From assembly GCF_001806875.1 (NCBI RefSeq), contig NZ_KV786273.1, positions 1-59,146 of the forward strand: 59,146 nt of DNA, read 5' to 3'. The stretch's first letter is position 1, and every line of letters begins with the position of its first letter. The DNA comes from Corynebacterium sp. HMSC29G08 (GTDB lineage: Bacteria; Actinomycetota; Actinomycetes; Mycobacteriales; Mycobacteriaceae). The notes under the pieces are model-generated. The model was not told the DNA's origin, searched no databases, and saw nothing but the letters and a program-made list of their open reading frames with translations. Shown in pieces: positions 43,003-50,487 of the stretch. The position numbers were made by a program, and so were the translations under genes.

Positions 43003-43860
43003 ATGACCAACATCCAGATTCCTGAGTACAAGACAGACAAGTTCTTCGGTCTCGAAGACAAGTGGATCGAAACCGCGCCAGGCGAGCTCACCCATTACCA
43101 CGACCTGGGCGAGGGCGAGGCAATCCTCTTCCTCCACGGCTCCGGCACCGGCGTGACCGCTGCCGCGAACTGGTGGCTGAACCTTCCGGAGATTGCCAAG
43201 CATGCACGCTGCATTGCCATTGACTCGATTGGTTACGGCCAGACTGTTGTAGCCGAGGGCACCGAGTACGGCATCCGTGCCTGGGTTGAGCACGCACTGC
43301 GCGTCCTGGACGCACTGGGCATTGAGAAGACCTGGATCGTGGGCAACTCGCTTGGTGGCTGGGTTGGTTTCCAGATGATTATTGACCACCCGGAGCGAGT
43401 CAAGGGCATCATCTCCATGGGCACCGGCGGCGCGAAGCTGACCGGCGCGCTGAAGGGGCACTCCAACCCGGAGCTGTCCGAGGCTGGCATCCGCAACACC
43501 CTTGAACAGTTTGTGGTTAACAAGTCCCTGATCACCGACGAGCTGGTTTCCCTGCGCTACCAGTCCGCGCTGAACGACACGGCGTCGGATCGTCTCCAGC
43601 AGGTCGTCCAGGCCCGTGACCGTGACCGCACCGAGCTGCCGCTGGACTTTGACGTTTTGGCAAAGGTGGAGATCCCGGTCCTGCTGGTCCACGGCATGCA
43701 GGACATCGTGATCACCCCGCAGCGCACCTGGGACCTGGTCAACACTATTCCGTCCGCAGACGCGCATCTGTTCGCGCAGTGCGGCCACTGGTCCCAGGTG
43801 GAGAAGGCTGAGGAGTTCAACGAGCTCATTGTCAACTGGATCCAGCGCCAGTTCGCCTAA
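43003..43860 (+). CDS. mhpC: meta-Cleavage product hydrolase MhpC
   Basis: 285-residue alpha/beta hydrolase from ATG 43003; the longer frame from 42913 has no better start. Catalytic triad: nucleophile in VGNSLGGWVGFQ (Ser ~113), Asp in HGMQDIVITP, His in QCGHWSQVEKAEEF. Oxyanion region FLHGSGTGVTAAANW. Hydrolyses the C-C bond of the ring-fission product to 2-hydroxypenta-2,4-dienoate plus succinate (or fumarate from cinnamate). Separated from mhpBDFE by the IclR gene, so it has its own promoter in the 106-base divergent gap. Confidence 0.93.
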   Translation: MTNIQIPEYKTDKFFGLEDKWIETAPGELTHYHDLGEGEAILFLHGSGTGVTAAANWWLNLPEIAKHARCIAIDSIGYGQTVVAEGTEYGIRAWVEHALRVLDALGIEKTWIVGNSLGGWVGFQMIIDHPERVKGIISMGTGGAKLTGALKGHSNPELSEAGIRNTLEQFVVNKSLITDELVSLRYQSALNDTASDRLQQVVQARDRDRTELPLDFDVLAKVEIPVLLVHGMQDIVITPQRTWDLVNTIPSADAHLFAQCGHWSQVEKAEEFNELIVNWIQRQFA

Positions 43861-43927
43861 TTATTTAGGGCTTAATAACTAGGGCGGCTCACCTGGAAGC
43901 GCGGATTTGGTTCCCGCGCGCACGGCC

Positions 43928-44150
43928 GCTAAGATACCCACCTGAAGTTTGAACGGCTTGCCAAAGGCAGGCTGAGCTCAAGTTTCACCGAAGACCGTCG
44001 GCTACTCCCGGCGAATATCAAAGGGAGTCGAAGGATCCTCGCAAGGGATCGGCCCACGCAGGAGAAACGTGGCTTTCCTTTCAAAGGTGCGCCTCGTGCT
44101 TCTGCACGGGGCAATTTTTGTTGCTCCGGGCGGATACAACATGAAGAAGT
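43928..44150 (+). ncRNA. Ribosomal protein L10 leader-like region
   Basis: The 310 bases between mhpC and rplJ have no gene. This stretch contains GAAGACCGTCGGCTACTCCC and GGGAGTCGAAGGAT-type pairs as in the L10 leader that binds L10-L12 for autoregulation. A CGGGGCAA/TTGCTCCG stem-loop (44107-44128) follows, just before the rplJ ribosome-binding site. Confidence 0.65.
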
Positions 44151-44170
44151 ATTGGAAGGAGGCGTGTGTC

Positions 44171-44692
44171 ATGGCAAACCCGAAGAACGTTGCCGAGCTG
44201 GCTGAACTGAAGACGAAGTTCGCTGACTCGGATGCCCTGTTCCTCACCGAGTACCGCGGTCTGACCGTGGGTCAGCTGCAGCAGCTGCGTGGTGAGCTCG
44301 GATTTGATGTTGAACTGCACGTCGCCAAGAACACCCTCATCAAGATCGCTGCTGCTGAGCAGGGTATTGAGGGTCTCGATGATCTTCTGGTCGGCCCGAC
44401 CGCTATCGCTTTCATCAAGGGCGATGCATCCGTGGACGCCGCGAAGACCATGAAGAAGTTTGCCAAGGACAATGACAAGTTCATTGTCAAGGGCGGCTAC
44501 ATGGACGGTAGTGCTCTCGACGCAGCTCAGGTTGACGCTGTTGCTGAGATGGATAACCGCGAGACCACCCTTGCCAAGCTCGCTGGCGCGTTCCAGGGCT
44601 CTCTGGCGAAGGCTGCCGGCCTGTTCCAGGCTCCGGCATCCAAGACGGCACGACTCGTTGCCGCGTTGCAGGACAAGCAGGAAGCTGCCTAA
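44171..44692 (+). CDS. rplJ: 50S ribosomal protein L10
   Basis: 173 residues from ATG 44171 (MANPKNVAELAEL), behind GGAAGGAGG. Family blocks: SDALFLTEYRGLTVGQLQQL, LHVAKNTLIKIAA, GPTAIAFIKGDA. The C-terminal helix (LAGAFQGSLAKAAGLFQAPA) binds L7/L12 dimers. The upstream frame back to 44069 is leader sequence. L10 is the base of the L12 stalk. Confidence 0.97.
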   Translation: MANPKNVAELAELKTKFADSDALFLTEYRGLTVGQLQQLRGELGFDVELHVAKNTLIKIAAAEQGIEGLDDLLVGPTAIAFIKGDASVDAAKTMKKFAKDNDKFIVKGGYMDGSALDAAQVDAVAEMDNRETTLAKLAGAFQGSLAKAAGLFQAPASKTARLVAALQDKQEAA

Positions 44693-44762
44693 GCGGCAGG
44701 TTCCCACAAAAACTACACACCCCATATATCGGCCGTAATGCGGCCAAAGAAAGGATGCCATC

Positions 44763-45152
44763 ATGGCTAAGCTCACCAAGGACGAGCTCATTGAGCAGTT
44801 CAAGGAAATGACCCTCATCGAGCTCTCCGAGTTCCTGAAGGAATTCGAGGAGGTCTTCGACGTGACCGCTGCTGCTCCGGTTGCAGTTGCGGCTGCTCCG
44901 GGTGCTGCTGGCGGCGACGCAGCTGCTGCTGAGGAGAAGGACGAGTTTGACGTTGTTCTCGAGGACGCTGGCGACAAGAAGATCGGCGTGATCAAGGTTG
45001 TCCGCGAGCTGGTTCCGGGCCTGGGCCTGAAGGACGCCAAGGAAATGGTCGAGGGTGCTCCGAAGGCAATCCTCGAAGGCGCCAACAAGGACGACGCAGA
45101 GGCTGCAAAGGCAAAGCTGGAAGAGGCTGGCGCAAAGGTCACCCTCAAGTAA
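44763..45152 (+). CDS. rplL: 50S ribosomal protein L7/L12
   Basis: 129 residues: N-terminal dimerisation domain ([20 protein letters not shown]), Ala/Pro hinge ([15 protein letters not shown]), and C-terminal factor-binding domain ([39 protein letters not shown]). Alanine codons in the hinge use GCT/GCA strongly, typical of a highly expressed gene. It follows rplJ by 70 bases. Confidence 0.98.
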   Translation: MAKLTKDELIEQFKEMTLIELSEFLKEFEEVFDVTAAAPVAVAAAPGAAGGDAAAAEEKDEFDVVLEDAGDKKIGVIKVVRELVPGLGLKDAKEMVEGAPKAILEGANKDDAEAAKAKLEEAGAKVTLK

Positions 45153-45174
45153 GCACTTCCTGCTTGTCTGCGTC

Positions 45175-45215
45175 ACCCCCTCCCGTCGCAACCGCGACCG
45201 GAGGGGGTTTCGCGT
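45175..45215 (+). terminator. rplL: Rho-independent terminator after rplL
   Basis: ACCCCCTCC and GGAGGGGGTTT form the stem around GTCGCAACCGCGACC, which can pair internally. T-rich sequence follows. Confidence 0.9.
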
Positions 45216-45260
45216 TTCTTACACACGCTTTTTACACTGGGTGCGGGCTAGATTTGCGTG

Positions 45261-45539
45261 CTAACGGTTGCTAAACCACTGCAGTACTGCGGATAGTCCC
45301 ACGGTTGCGCCGAGGGCAAGCAGCCCGATGAGGGTGGAGGCGACGAGGATTCCGAGTCCTCGCGGTGGGATGGCGGGTTTGGCGCTTCCGAATCTGATGG
45401 CTTGGCTCATGGCGTTGATGCGGAGTTTTTCTGCTTGGATGGCCAGGCGGGCGTCGCTACGCGGCGGCAGCCCAGTGGCGCGGGTGTCACTGGGTTGCTG
45501 TTGTGGCTGCTGTTGTTGCGGGGGTTCGGGGTGGGACAT
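45261..45539 (-). CDS. Small single-pass membrane protein at the edge of the ESX locus
   Basis: 92 residues from ATG 45539 (MSHPEPPQQQQ). Gln/Pro-rich N-terminus, a basic middle (ARLAIQAEKLRINAMSQAIRFG) and one C-terminal transmembrane helix (LGILVASTLIGLLALGATVG). Last gene of the minus-strand run transglycosylase - lipoprotein - this gene. No family recognised; a tail-anchored partner of the secretion apparatus is possible. Confidence 0.7.
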   Translation of the reverse strand: MSHPEPPQQQQPQQQPSDTRATGLPPRSDARLAIQAEKLRINAMSQAIRFGSAKPAIPPRGLGILVASTLIGLLALGATVGLSAVLQWFSNR

Positions 45540-45561
45540 GGCCGTAAGCGTTCCTTTGTTG

Positions 45562-45921
45562 TTACAACCTGGGCAGGTCATCGATGAAGCGGGCAATGGC
45601 GTCATCAACGGGGTTGGCAGGCGCAGGCGGTGGCGGCGGTGGGGGAGCTACCTCCACCTGGGTGACAGTCACCGGCGCCGGAGCCGATGGTGTTGGCACA
45701 GGTGGCGGGGGAGCCGGGGCTGGCGCTGGTGCGGGTGCGGCAGCCGGATCTGGCGGAGGTGGGGGAAAGTAGCTTGTTGGCAGGGGCGGAAGCTCACCTA
45801 AGGGCGGAACGTGCTGCACAAGGACTGTATCTTTCGCCGACCCAGGCGCCCCGCAGGCAGCCAACGTCATGCTAAACAGGCACACAAGGAGTGCGCGGGC
45901 AGGTTTCAACGGGGGCGTCAT
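45562..45921 (-). CDS. Proline-rich lipoprotein
   Basis: 119 residues from ATG 45921 (overlapping the transglycosylase stop by 4 bases). Signal peptide with lipobox SMTLAAC at about residue 20. The mature part has a long Ala/Pro stretch (PAPAPAPAPPPPVP) and a short acidic C-terminus (DDAIARFIDDL). Likely spans part of the cell wall as an extended rod. No catalytic domain. Confidence 0.75.
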   Translation of the reverse strand: MTPPLKPARALLVCLFSMTLAACGAPGSAKDTVLVQHVPPLGELPPLPTSYFPPPPPDPAAAPAPAPAPAPPPPVPTPSAPAPVTVTQVEVAPPPPPPPAPANPVDDAIARFIDDLPRL

Positions 45922-46598
45922 CGGGATAACTCGCTTGCTACCGCATGCACGGCTTTGATGTGTTCCGGACTGTAGAAGAAACGTTTCACGCCCTCGTCCC
46001 ACCCTTCGGGTGTTGTCGGGTTGCCGGCGGCGCAGATGATGCGGGCGGCAGTCAACGCAGCGTCATCCACATTATCCGGGTTGGGGCGTGTACCAGGCTC
46101 CGCGGCTTCGGAAAATTGCTCCCAGCGTGAGGGCATGATCTGCATCGGGCCGACCGCCACGTCATTTATCGGGTCACCATCAGTGGCGCCAGCATCAGTG
46201 TCGGGCACAATAACGGGCGGAAGATCCAACACGTGCAGGCCACGCAGCGGCACTGTGGTTACGCCGTCTTCTCCAACTGTTGAACCGTCCGCGCGGCCGT
46301 GATCAGAAGCGATCTGCGCTATCGCGGCAATGGTTGGCCAGCCCACCGCGCAACCCCCATCAGATTCGACCCGCCACGCCGCATAAGCGTACGCGCGGAG
46401 TTGGCGTTCGGGGATTCCGTAGGGCTCAGCCCGGCGATGCGACCACTCGGAGACTGTCTCTACCTCGGCGTGTTGCTCGGGCACCGGCGGCACCAGACGT
46501 GGGGTACATCCAGTGACGCTGGCAGCGCCTATAACCACAGCCAGCGTCAGCACGACCGACCTAAAAGCGGTCCTAGAAATGGCCCTAGTGGTGGTCAC
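45918..46598 (-). CDS. Lytic transglycosylase-like lipoprotein
   Basis: 226 residues from GTG 46598, which overlaps the ParA-like stop by 14 bases. Lipobox GAASVTGC at about residue 31. The SLT-like core is visible: AAWRVESDGGCAVGWPTIAAIAQIASDHG (catalytic-type Glu in the first part, IAAIAQIASDHGR), DVAVGPMQIMPSRWEQF and NPDNVDDAALTAARIICAAG. Enzymes of this type open peptidoglycan. Next to ESX genes it could make room for the secretion machine. Start could also be further upstream, but that frame lies inside the ParA gene. Confidence 0.82.
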   Translation of the reverse strand: MTTTRAISRTAFRSVVLTLAVVIGAASVTGCTPRLVPPVPEQHAEVETVSEWSHRRAEPYGIPERQLRAYAYAAWRVESDGGCAVGWPTIAAIAQIASDHGRADGSTVGEDGVTTVPLRGLHVLDLPPVIVPDTDAGATDGDPINDVAVGPMQIMPSRWEQFSEAAEPGTRPNPDNVDDAALTAARIICAAGNPTTPEGWDEGVKRFFYSPEHIKAVHAVASELSR

Positions 46599-48039
46599 GA
46601 TGGTTCGGGGAGCCAAAATCTTCAGCCACGGTAGCGGCGAGCTCACGGTACGCCTGCAGCGTGGGTTTTGCCAGCCGATCAAGATCTACCGTGGCACCTT
46701 CCGCCAAATGCTTGTCATAAGGGATGACGTGCACGGCCCTGGTTCGGGCCCGGAAATGCTCAATGAGCTGATCAACATCCACACTTGGCTTACCCGGGGC
46801 CGAGGAAGAAATCACCACTACCGCGTTAGCGGCCAGATAGTCGTAGCCGTGCATATTCAGCCAATCCAACGTTGCGGAGGCGGACTGGGCACCATCGAGC
46901 GCTGGGGAGGTGACCAGGACAAGCATGTTCGCCAGATCCAGCACGCCGCTCATCGCGGAGTGCATCAAGCCAGTACCGCAGTCCGTCAAGATCACGTTGT
47001 AATGGTGCTGCAAAATCTCAATGGCACGGCGATAATCCTGCTCACTGAACGCCTCCGAGACCGCAGGGTCACGCTCCGACCCAATCACCTCCAGGCGGGA
47101 CTCAGCCTGGTTGGTGTAGGCGCGTACCTGCGGGTAGCGCACCGTTTCTTCAGCGTTGAGCAAATCCCGAATAGTTGTAGCACCTTGCGCAGCCACACGC
47201 TGCGCCAGTGTGCCTAGATCCGGGTTGGCATCTATAGCAATCACGCGGTCGCCGCGTTCGCTGGCAAACACGCCTCCAAGCGCCACGGTGGTCGTGGTCT
47301 TACCCACCCCGCCTTTCAAGCTCATTACCGCAATGCGGTAATCGCCCCGCAGCGGCGTGCGAACTGCCTCAAGGAGACGCTGCTGCTCAAGGTCACGCTT
47401 TGAGCTGCCGGGGTTAATCCGGGCACCGCTGAGACGGTGTACAAGGCGGCGCCAGCCGCGCTGCGGCGGCGCTTTGACCGGGTTGACCAAGTTGCTCTGA
47501 TCCAAAGCGCTGGGAGGTGTCAGCTGGAACTCCGGGCTGGGCTGGGCGGCAGGCTGGGTAGGAGGCTGACCATGAGCCTGGGTAAAAGGCTGACCATGAG
47601 CCTGAGTAAAGGCGAACTGCGCACTATCTCTCGGTGGACCTGGCTGATGCTCTGGCGCCGCCATGGGCTGCGGGGGTCGGGGAGAGTGCGCCTGGTGGTC
47701 AAAATCAGACCGACCATGAAAGCCTGGCGGCGGAGCCATTGGCTCGGGGGCTTCACCCGTGGAAATCTCGCGCGGCTGGTGCTGCCAAGGCTCTGGACGC
47801 TCCTCTGGAGGACGGTGCCGGCCAGGCTGTGGAGACTGTGGAGACTGTGGTGGCTGCCCAGCCTGAGGAGCCTGTGGAGCCTGCGGGGGTTGTGCAGCTT
47901 CTGCAGGCTCATTGCGTGGTACTTGCTGCTGGTGATCCGGTGTGGGTGCGCTGTGTGGCGCCTCCTGCTGGCGGTGTGGGTCTTGGTCAAACTGGAGCCA
48001 AGACGGAATCGGCGGCTCGCTGCCGTGGCGATGATCCAC
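46585..48039 (-). CDS. ParA/MinD-family ATPase with Pro/Gln-rich N-terminus
   Basis: 484 residues from GTG 48039, preceded by AAGGAGG. Residues 1-~215 are low-complexity Pro/Gln/His (PQAPQAPQAGQPPQ, FTQAHGQP repeats). The C-terminal ATPase domain has the deviant Walker A MSLKGGVGKTTTTVALGG (~245), VIAIDANPDLGTLAQRV and VILTDCGTGLMHSAM (Walker B/switch). Architecture is like EspI and related ESX-linked MinD-like proteins. It probably positions or regulates the secretion system. The gene is divergent from the P-loop-less relative at 48132. Confidence 0.85.
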   Translation of the reverse strand: MDHRHGSEPPIPSWLQFDQDPHRQQEAPHSAPTPDHQQQVPRNEPAEAAQPPQAPQAPQAGQPPQSPQSPQPGRHRPPEERPEPWQHQPREISTGEAPEPMAPPPGFHGRSDFDHQAHSPRPPQPMAAPEHQPGPPRDSAQFAFTQAHGQPFTQAHGQPPTQPAAQPSPEFQLTPPSALDQSNLVNPVKAPPQRGWRRLVHRLSGARINPGSSKRDLEQQRLLEAVRTPLRGDYRIAVMSLKGGVGKTTTTVALGGVFASERGDRVIAIDANPDLGTLAQRVAAQGATTIRDLLNAEETVRYPQVRAYTNQAESRLEVIGSERDPAVSEAFSEQDYRRAIEILQHHYNVILTDCGTGLMHSAMSGVLDLANMLVLVTSPALDGAQSASATLDWLNMHGYDYLAANAVVVISSSAPGKPSVDVDQLIEHFRARTRAVHVIPYDKHLAEGATVDLDRLAKPTLQAYRELAATVAEDFGSPNHRDHH

Positions 48040-48131
48040 GGGTCCTCCTTCGTTCAGCCTTACAATCTTTAACACAGGCTACAAGAAACTCATGGTAGTC
48101 TCAGCGGCGGGTTTGTCTAACCTCATATCCC

Positions 48132-48920
48132 TTGAAAGCAGCGCTAAGACCAGTGTCACCTTTAGCTCCCGGCAACATACGCCGCAACCTGATTGCATCC
48201 GCGGGTGTGGCTCGTTCGCAGCGCACAGCACCGCGAGACACTGACCGTCCGATGGTGATCGCGGTTGCCGCCCTCAGTGAGCAGCTGCTGACCACAGCCA
48301 CCACCGCGGTTGTAGCAACGGTGCTTGCAGCAGTAGTGCGTCCCCCGGTACTGGCAGTGGATGCGGACGGGTACAACCAGCCATTGCGTGCGGCCCTGGG
48401 ATCCGGCGTGGGAGGCAACATCCTTGGTTTGGCGCAGCTGCCCGCGCGAGACCTGAAACGCACTGTCATTGAACGCTATGCCGACTCTTTCGGGGCCACG
48501 GCACTGTTGGGCATGCCGGTAACCAACCCGGGGCGGATAGCGCCCGAAACACTATTGAGCGCGGTGCAGCGTGCCTCCCACCGCTGGCCGGTCATTGTCG
48601 TGGATTTGCCGTTTACCTGCGGTGAGGAACTGATCGCCGCGGGCACTGCTTTAGCCTCGCAGGTTTTGTTGGTAACCGACAGGTACCACTCGGGCCACTC
48701 GTGGCTCTACCAGCCCGGTCACCATCTGAGTGAGGCGGCGCGGCAGGGTCGCGTCACCGTCGCCAAGGTGGGTGCCCGGCCGGATGAAACGGATGCAGAA
48801 GATACGCTGACGCTGCCAATGAGTGGGGTGGGCCACAGCGCCCGCAACAGGATCATCATCCCCCAAGACCCTGTCGCCTTAGTTCAATACAACCAGCTGC
48901 TGTCCAGGCTCTACCGCTAG
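48132..48920 (+). CDS. P-loop-less MinD-like protein (pseudo-ATPase)
   Basis: 262 residues from TTG 48132 (start uncertain; MVIAVAAL 40 residues later is the first conserved point). The fold order follows MinD: IAVAALSEQLLTTATTAVVA stands where the ATPase has IAVMSLKGGVGKTTTT; PPVLAVDADGYNQPLRAALG aligns with the VIAIDANPDLGTLA strand; WPVIVVDLPFTCGEELIAAG matches VILTDCGTGLMHSAM; SQVLLVTDRYHSG is the next strand. So the P-loop glycines and lysine are gone while the rest persists. It may heterodimerise with the divergent ATPase. Homology is by eye. Confidence 0.6.
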   Translation: MKAALRPVSPLAPGNIRRNLIASAGVARSQRTAPRDTDRPMVIAVAALSEQLLTTATTAVVATVLAAVVRPPVLAVDADGYNQPLRAALGSGVGGNILGLAQLPARDLKRTVIERYADSFGATALLGMPVTNPGRIAPETLLSAVQRASHRWPVIVVDLPFTCGEELIAAGTALASQVLLVTDRYHSGHSWLYQPGHHLSEAARQGRVTVAKVGARPDETDAEDTLTLPMSGVGHSARNRIIIPQDPVALVQYNQLLSRLYR

Positions 48921-48937
48921 GCCAACGGGAGCAAACC

Positions 48938-50407
48938 CTACGTCGTTGCCCAGTAGTACTGGTAGAGGCCCTGGCACGCCAGAATCAACGGGATGAGGGT
49001 GAGGGAGACAACGACGTCGATCAGCGAGACTATGCGCGCGCTGCGGGCCTGCTGCACCTCATCGCGTGAAGGAAGCTGCAGTGCCAGCATCACCAGCAGG
49101 CACACGCAGAGGGACGTTGTAGCCGCCACCCAAACCCACAAGTCAGCTGGCGCGGAAGGCAGCCACCACACACCCGGGCGAACAAGTGGATGCCAGCCCG
49201 CCTGGCACCAGCGGACAAAAGCACCAGCTATCATCGCCGCAGACAGGATGCCAACGAGATTCAGCACGCTGATGATGCGCGCGTCAGCGTAGCCATTTTG
49301 GCGCAGCACCACAGCGATAAGCAGCATCAGCGCAATCACACCGTGCTGCCAAACCGGGCTTGCGCTTAAACACGCAACAATGCCTAGCGCAATCGCAGCC
49401 GCCGCCCAGGTTGCGCCCCTGCTGGCTGCTTCAGCGCGCCTGGCAAACTGGCGGATAGCGGCACGTTCCACAGCATCGCCGGCATCGTTTTGACGGATCA
49501 ACGTAGGAAGCCCCGTTGCACGAAGTCCCACTGACGGAGCAATGAGCAAGACGAGGATGGGCAGCCACGCACCCCAAGCGCACACCGCATAAATATTGGC
49601 ACCAGCCATGACGGCGCCAGCAACCCCAGCAGCAACCACCGCTAGCGCACAACAGGCGACGATCCCAGCAAGTCCACCGGCGGGCCTACCTCGACCAGCG
49701 GCCCACACAGCCGGAACCGTAGCCAGTGCAACCACCGCCACCCACCACCCCACAGACTCGGGCCCGGGCAGGCTGGACAGCATGACCCAAGAAGCCACAC
49801 CAACTACCGGCGGGAGGGCAAATCCGAGCAGTCGCATCCACGGGTGGCGTGACCAGGCGGCTAACCCCACAAGCACCACCGCAGCCGCAATGGCCACACC
49901 CAGCAGGAACCAGCTTTTCAACGACAACGGCAGCCCCTGGACCCACAGCCCCGCACTAGCCAAAAACGCACTGAACGCCAGCGCGACAGCCGCAACCCCA
50001 AACACGGCACTCGAGCGCACTTCACCGGAATAGCCCCACTGTGCTGCGTCAATGGTGCTGCGGACTTCAGCCAGCGCATCATCTACAAACGGGGTGTGCG
50101 CAGCTTCCTCCCGACGGGTGAGGTACAGCTTGTCACCATCTTGGACGCCAAACTCCTGCAACGTGGCGTGTGGGTCAATCGCCCCGGTTTTAGGTAAGGA
50201 CAACACCCAGGTATGTGTATCCGCGCTAGTGATCGAGGAGCGTGTATCTGCACCCTGCTCTCCAGCTGTATCTGGTGACGTTTCGTAGCGATCCAGCAAA
50301 TCAACAACGTCGGCGACGATATCCACCGCAGGCCGCGCCATGGGAAGGGATACGTCGAGCTGCCGCTGACCGTGGAACACACTCACGCGTACAAACGGAT
50401 TACTCAT
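48938..50407 (-). CDS. eccD: Type VII secretion integral membrane protein EccD
   Basis: 489 residues from ATG 50407 (MSNPFVRVSVFHGQRQLDVSL). The N-terminal ~100 residues are the ubiquitin-like YukD domain (ATLQEFGVQDGDKLYLTRRE at its end). Then about 11 hydrophobic helices, as expected for EccD, the main channel-forming subunit in the inner membrane. GTG/ATG alternatives upstream lie in the 80-base divergent promoter to eccC. It converges with the pseudo-ATPase gene, 17 bases apart. Confidence 0.93.
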   Translation of the reverse strand: MSNPFVRVSVFHGQRQLDVSLPMARPAVDIVADVVDLLDRYETSPDTAGEQGADTRSSITSADTHTWVLSLPKTGAIDPHATLQEFGVQDGDKLYLTRREEAAHTPFVDDALAEVRSTIDAAQWGYSGEVRSSAVFGVAAVALAFSAFLASAGLWVQGLPLSLKSWFLLGVAIAAAVVLVGLAAWSRHPWMRLLGFALPPVVGVASWVMLSSLPGPESVGWWVAVVALATVPAVWAAGRGRPAGGLAGIVACCALAVVAAGVAGAVMAGANIYAVCAWGAWLPILVLLIAPSVGLRATGLPTLIRQNDAGDAVERAAIRQFARRAEAASRGATWAAAAIALGIVACLSASPVWQHGVIALMLLIAVVLRQNGYADARIISVLNLVGILSAAMIAGAFVRWCQAGWHPLVRPGVWWLPSAPADLWVWVAATTSLCVCLLVMLALQLPSRDEVQQARSARIVSLIDVVVSLTLIPLILACQGLYQYYWATT

Positions 50408-50487
50408 GGCCCTTATAGTTTCACACTCCGCGCGAAACGTATATCCGGGATAAGAGTTTTGCAAAGCCTACCTTAGAATGCGGTGAT

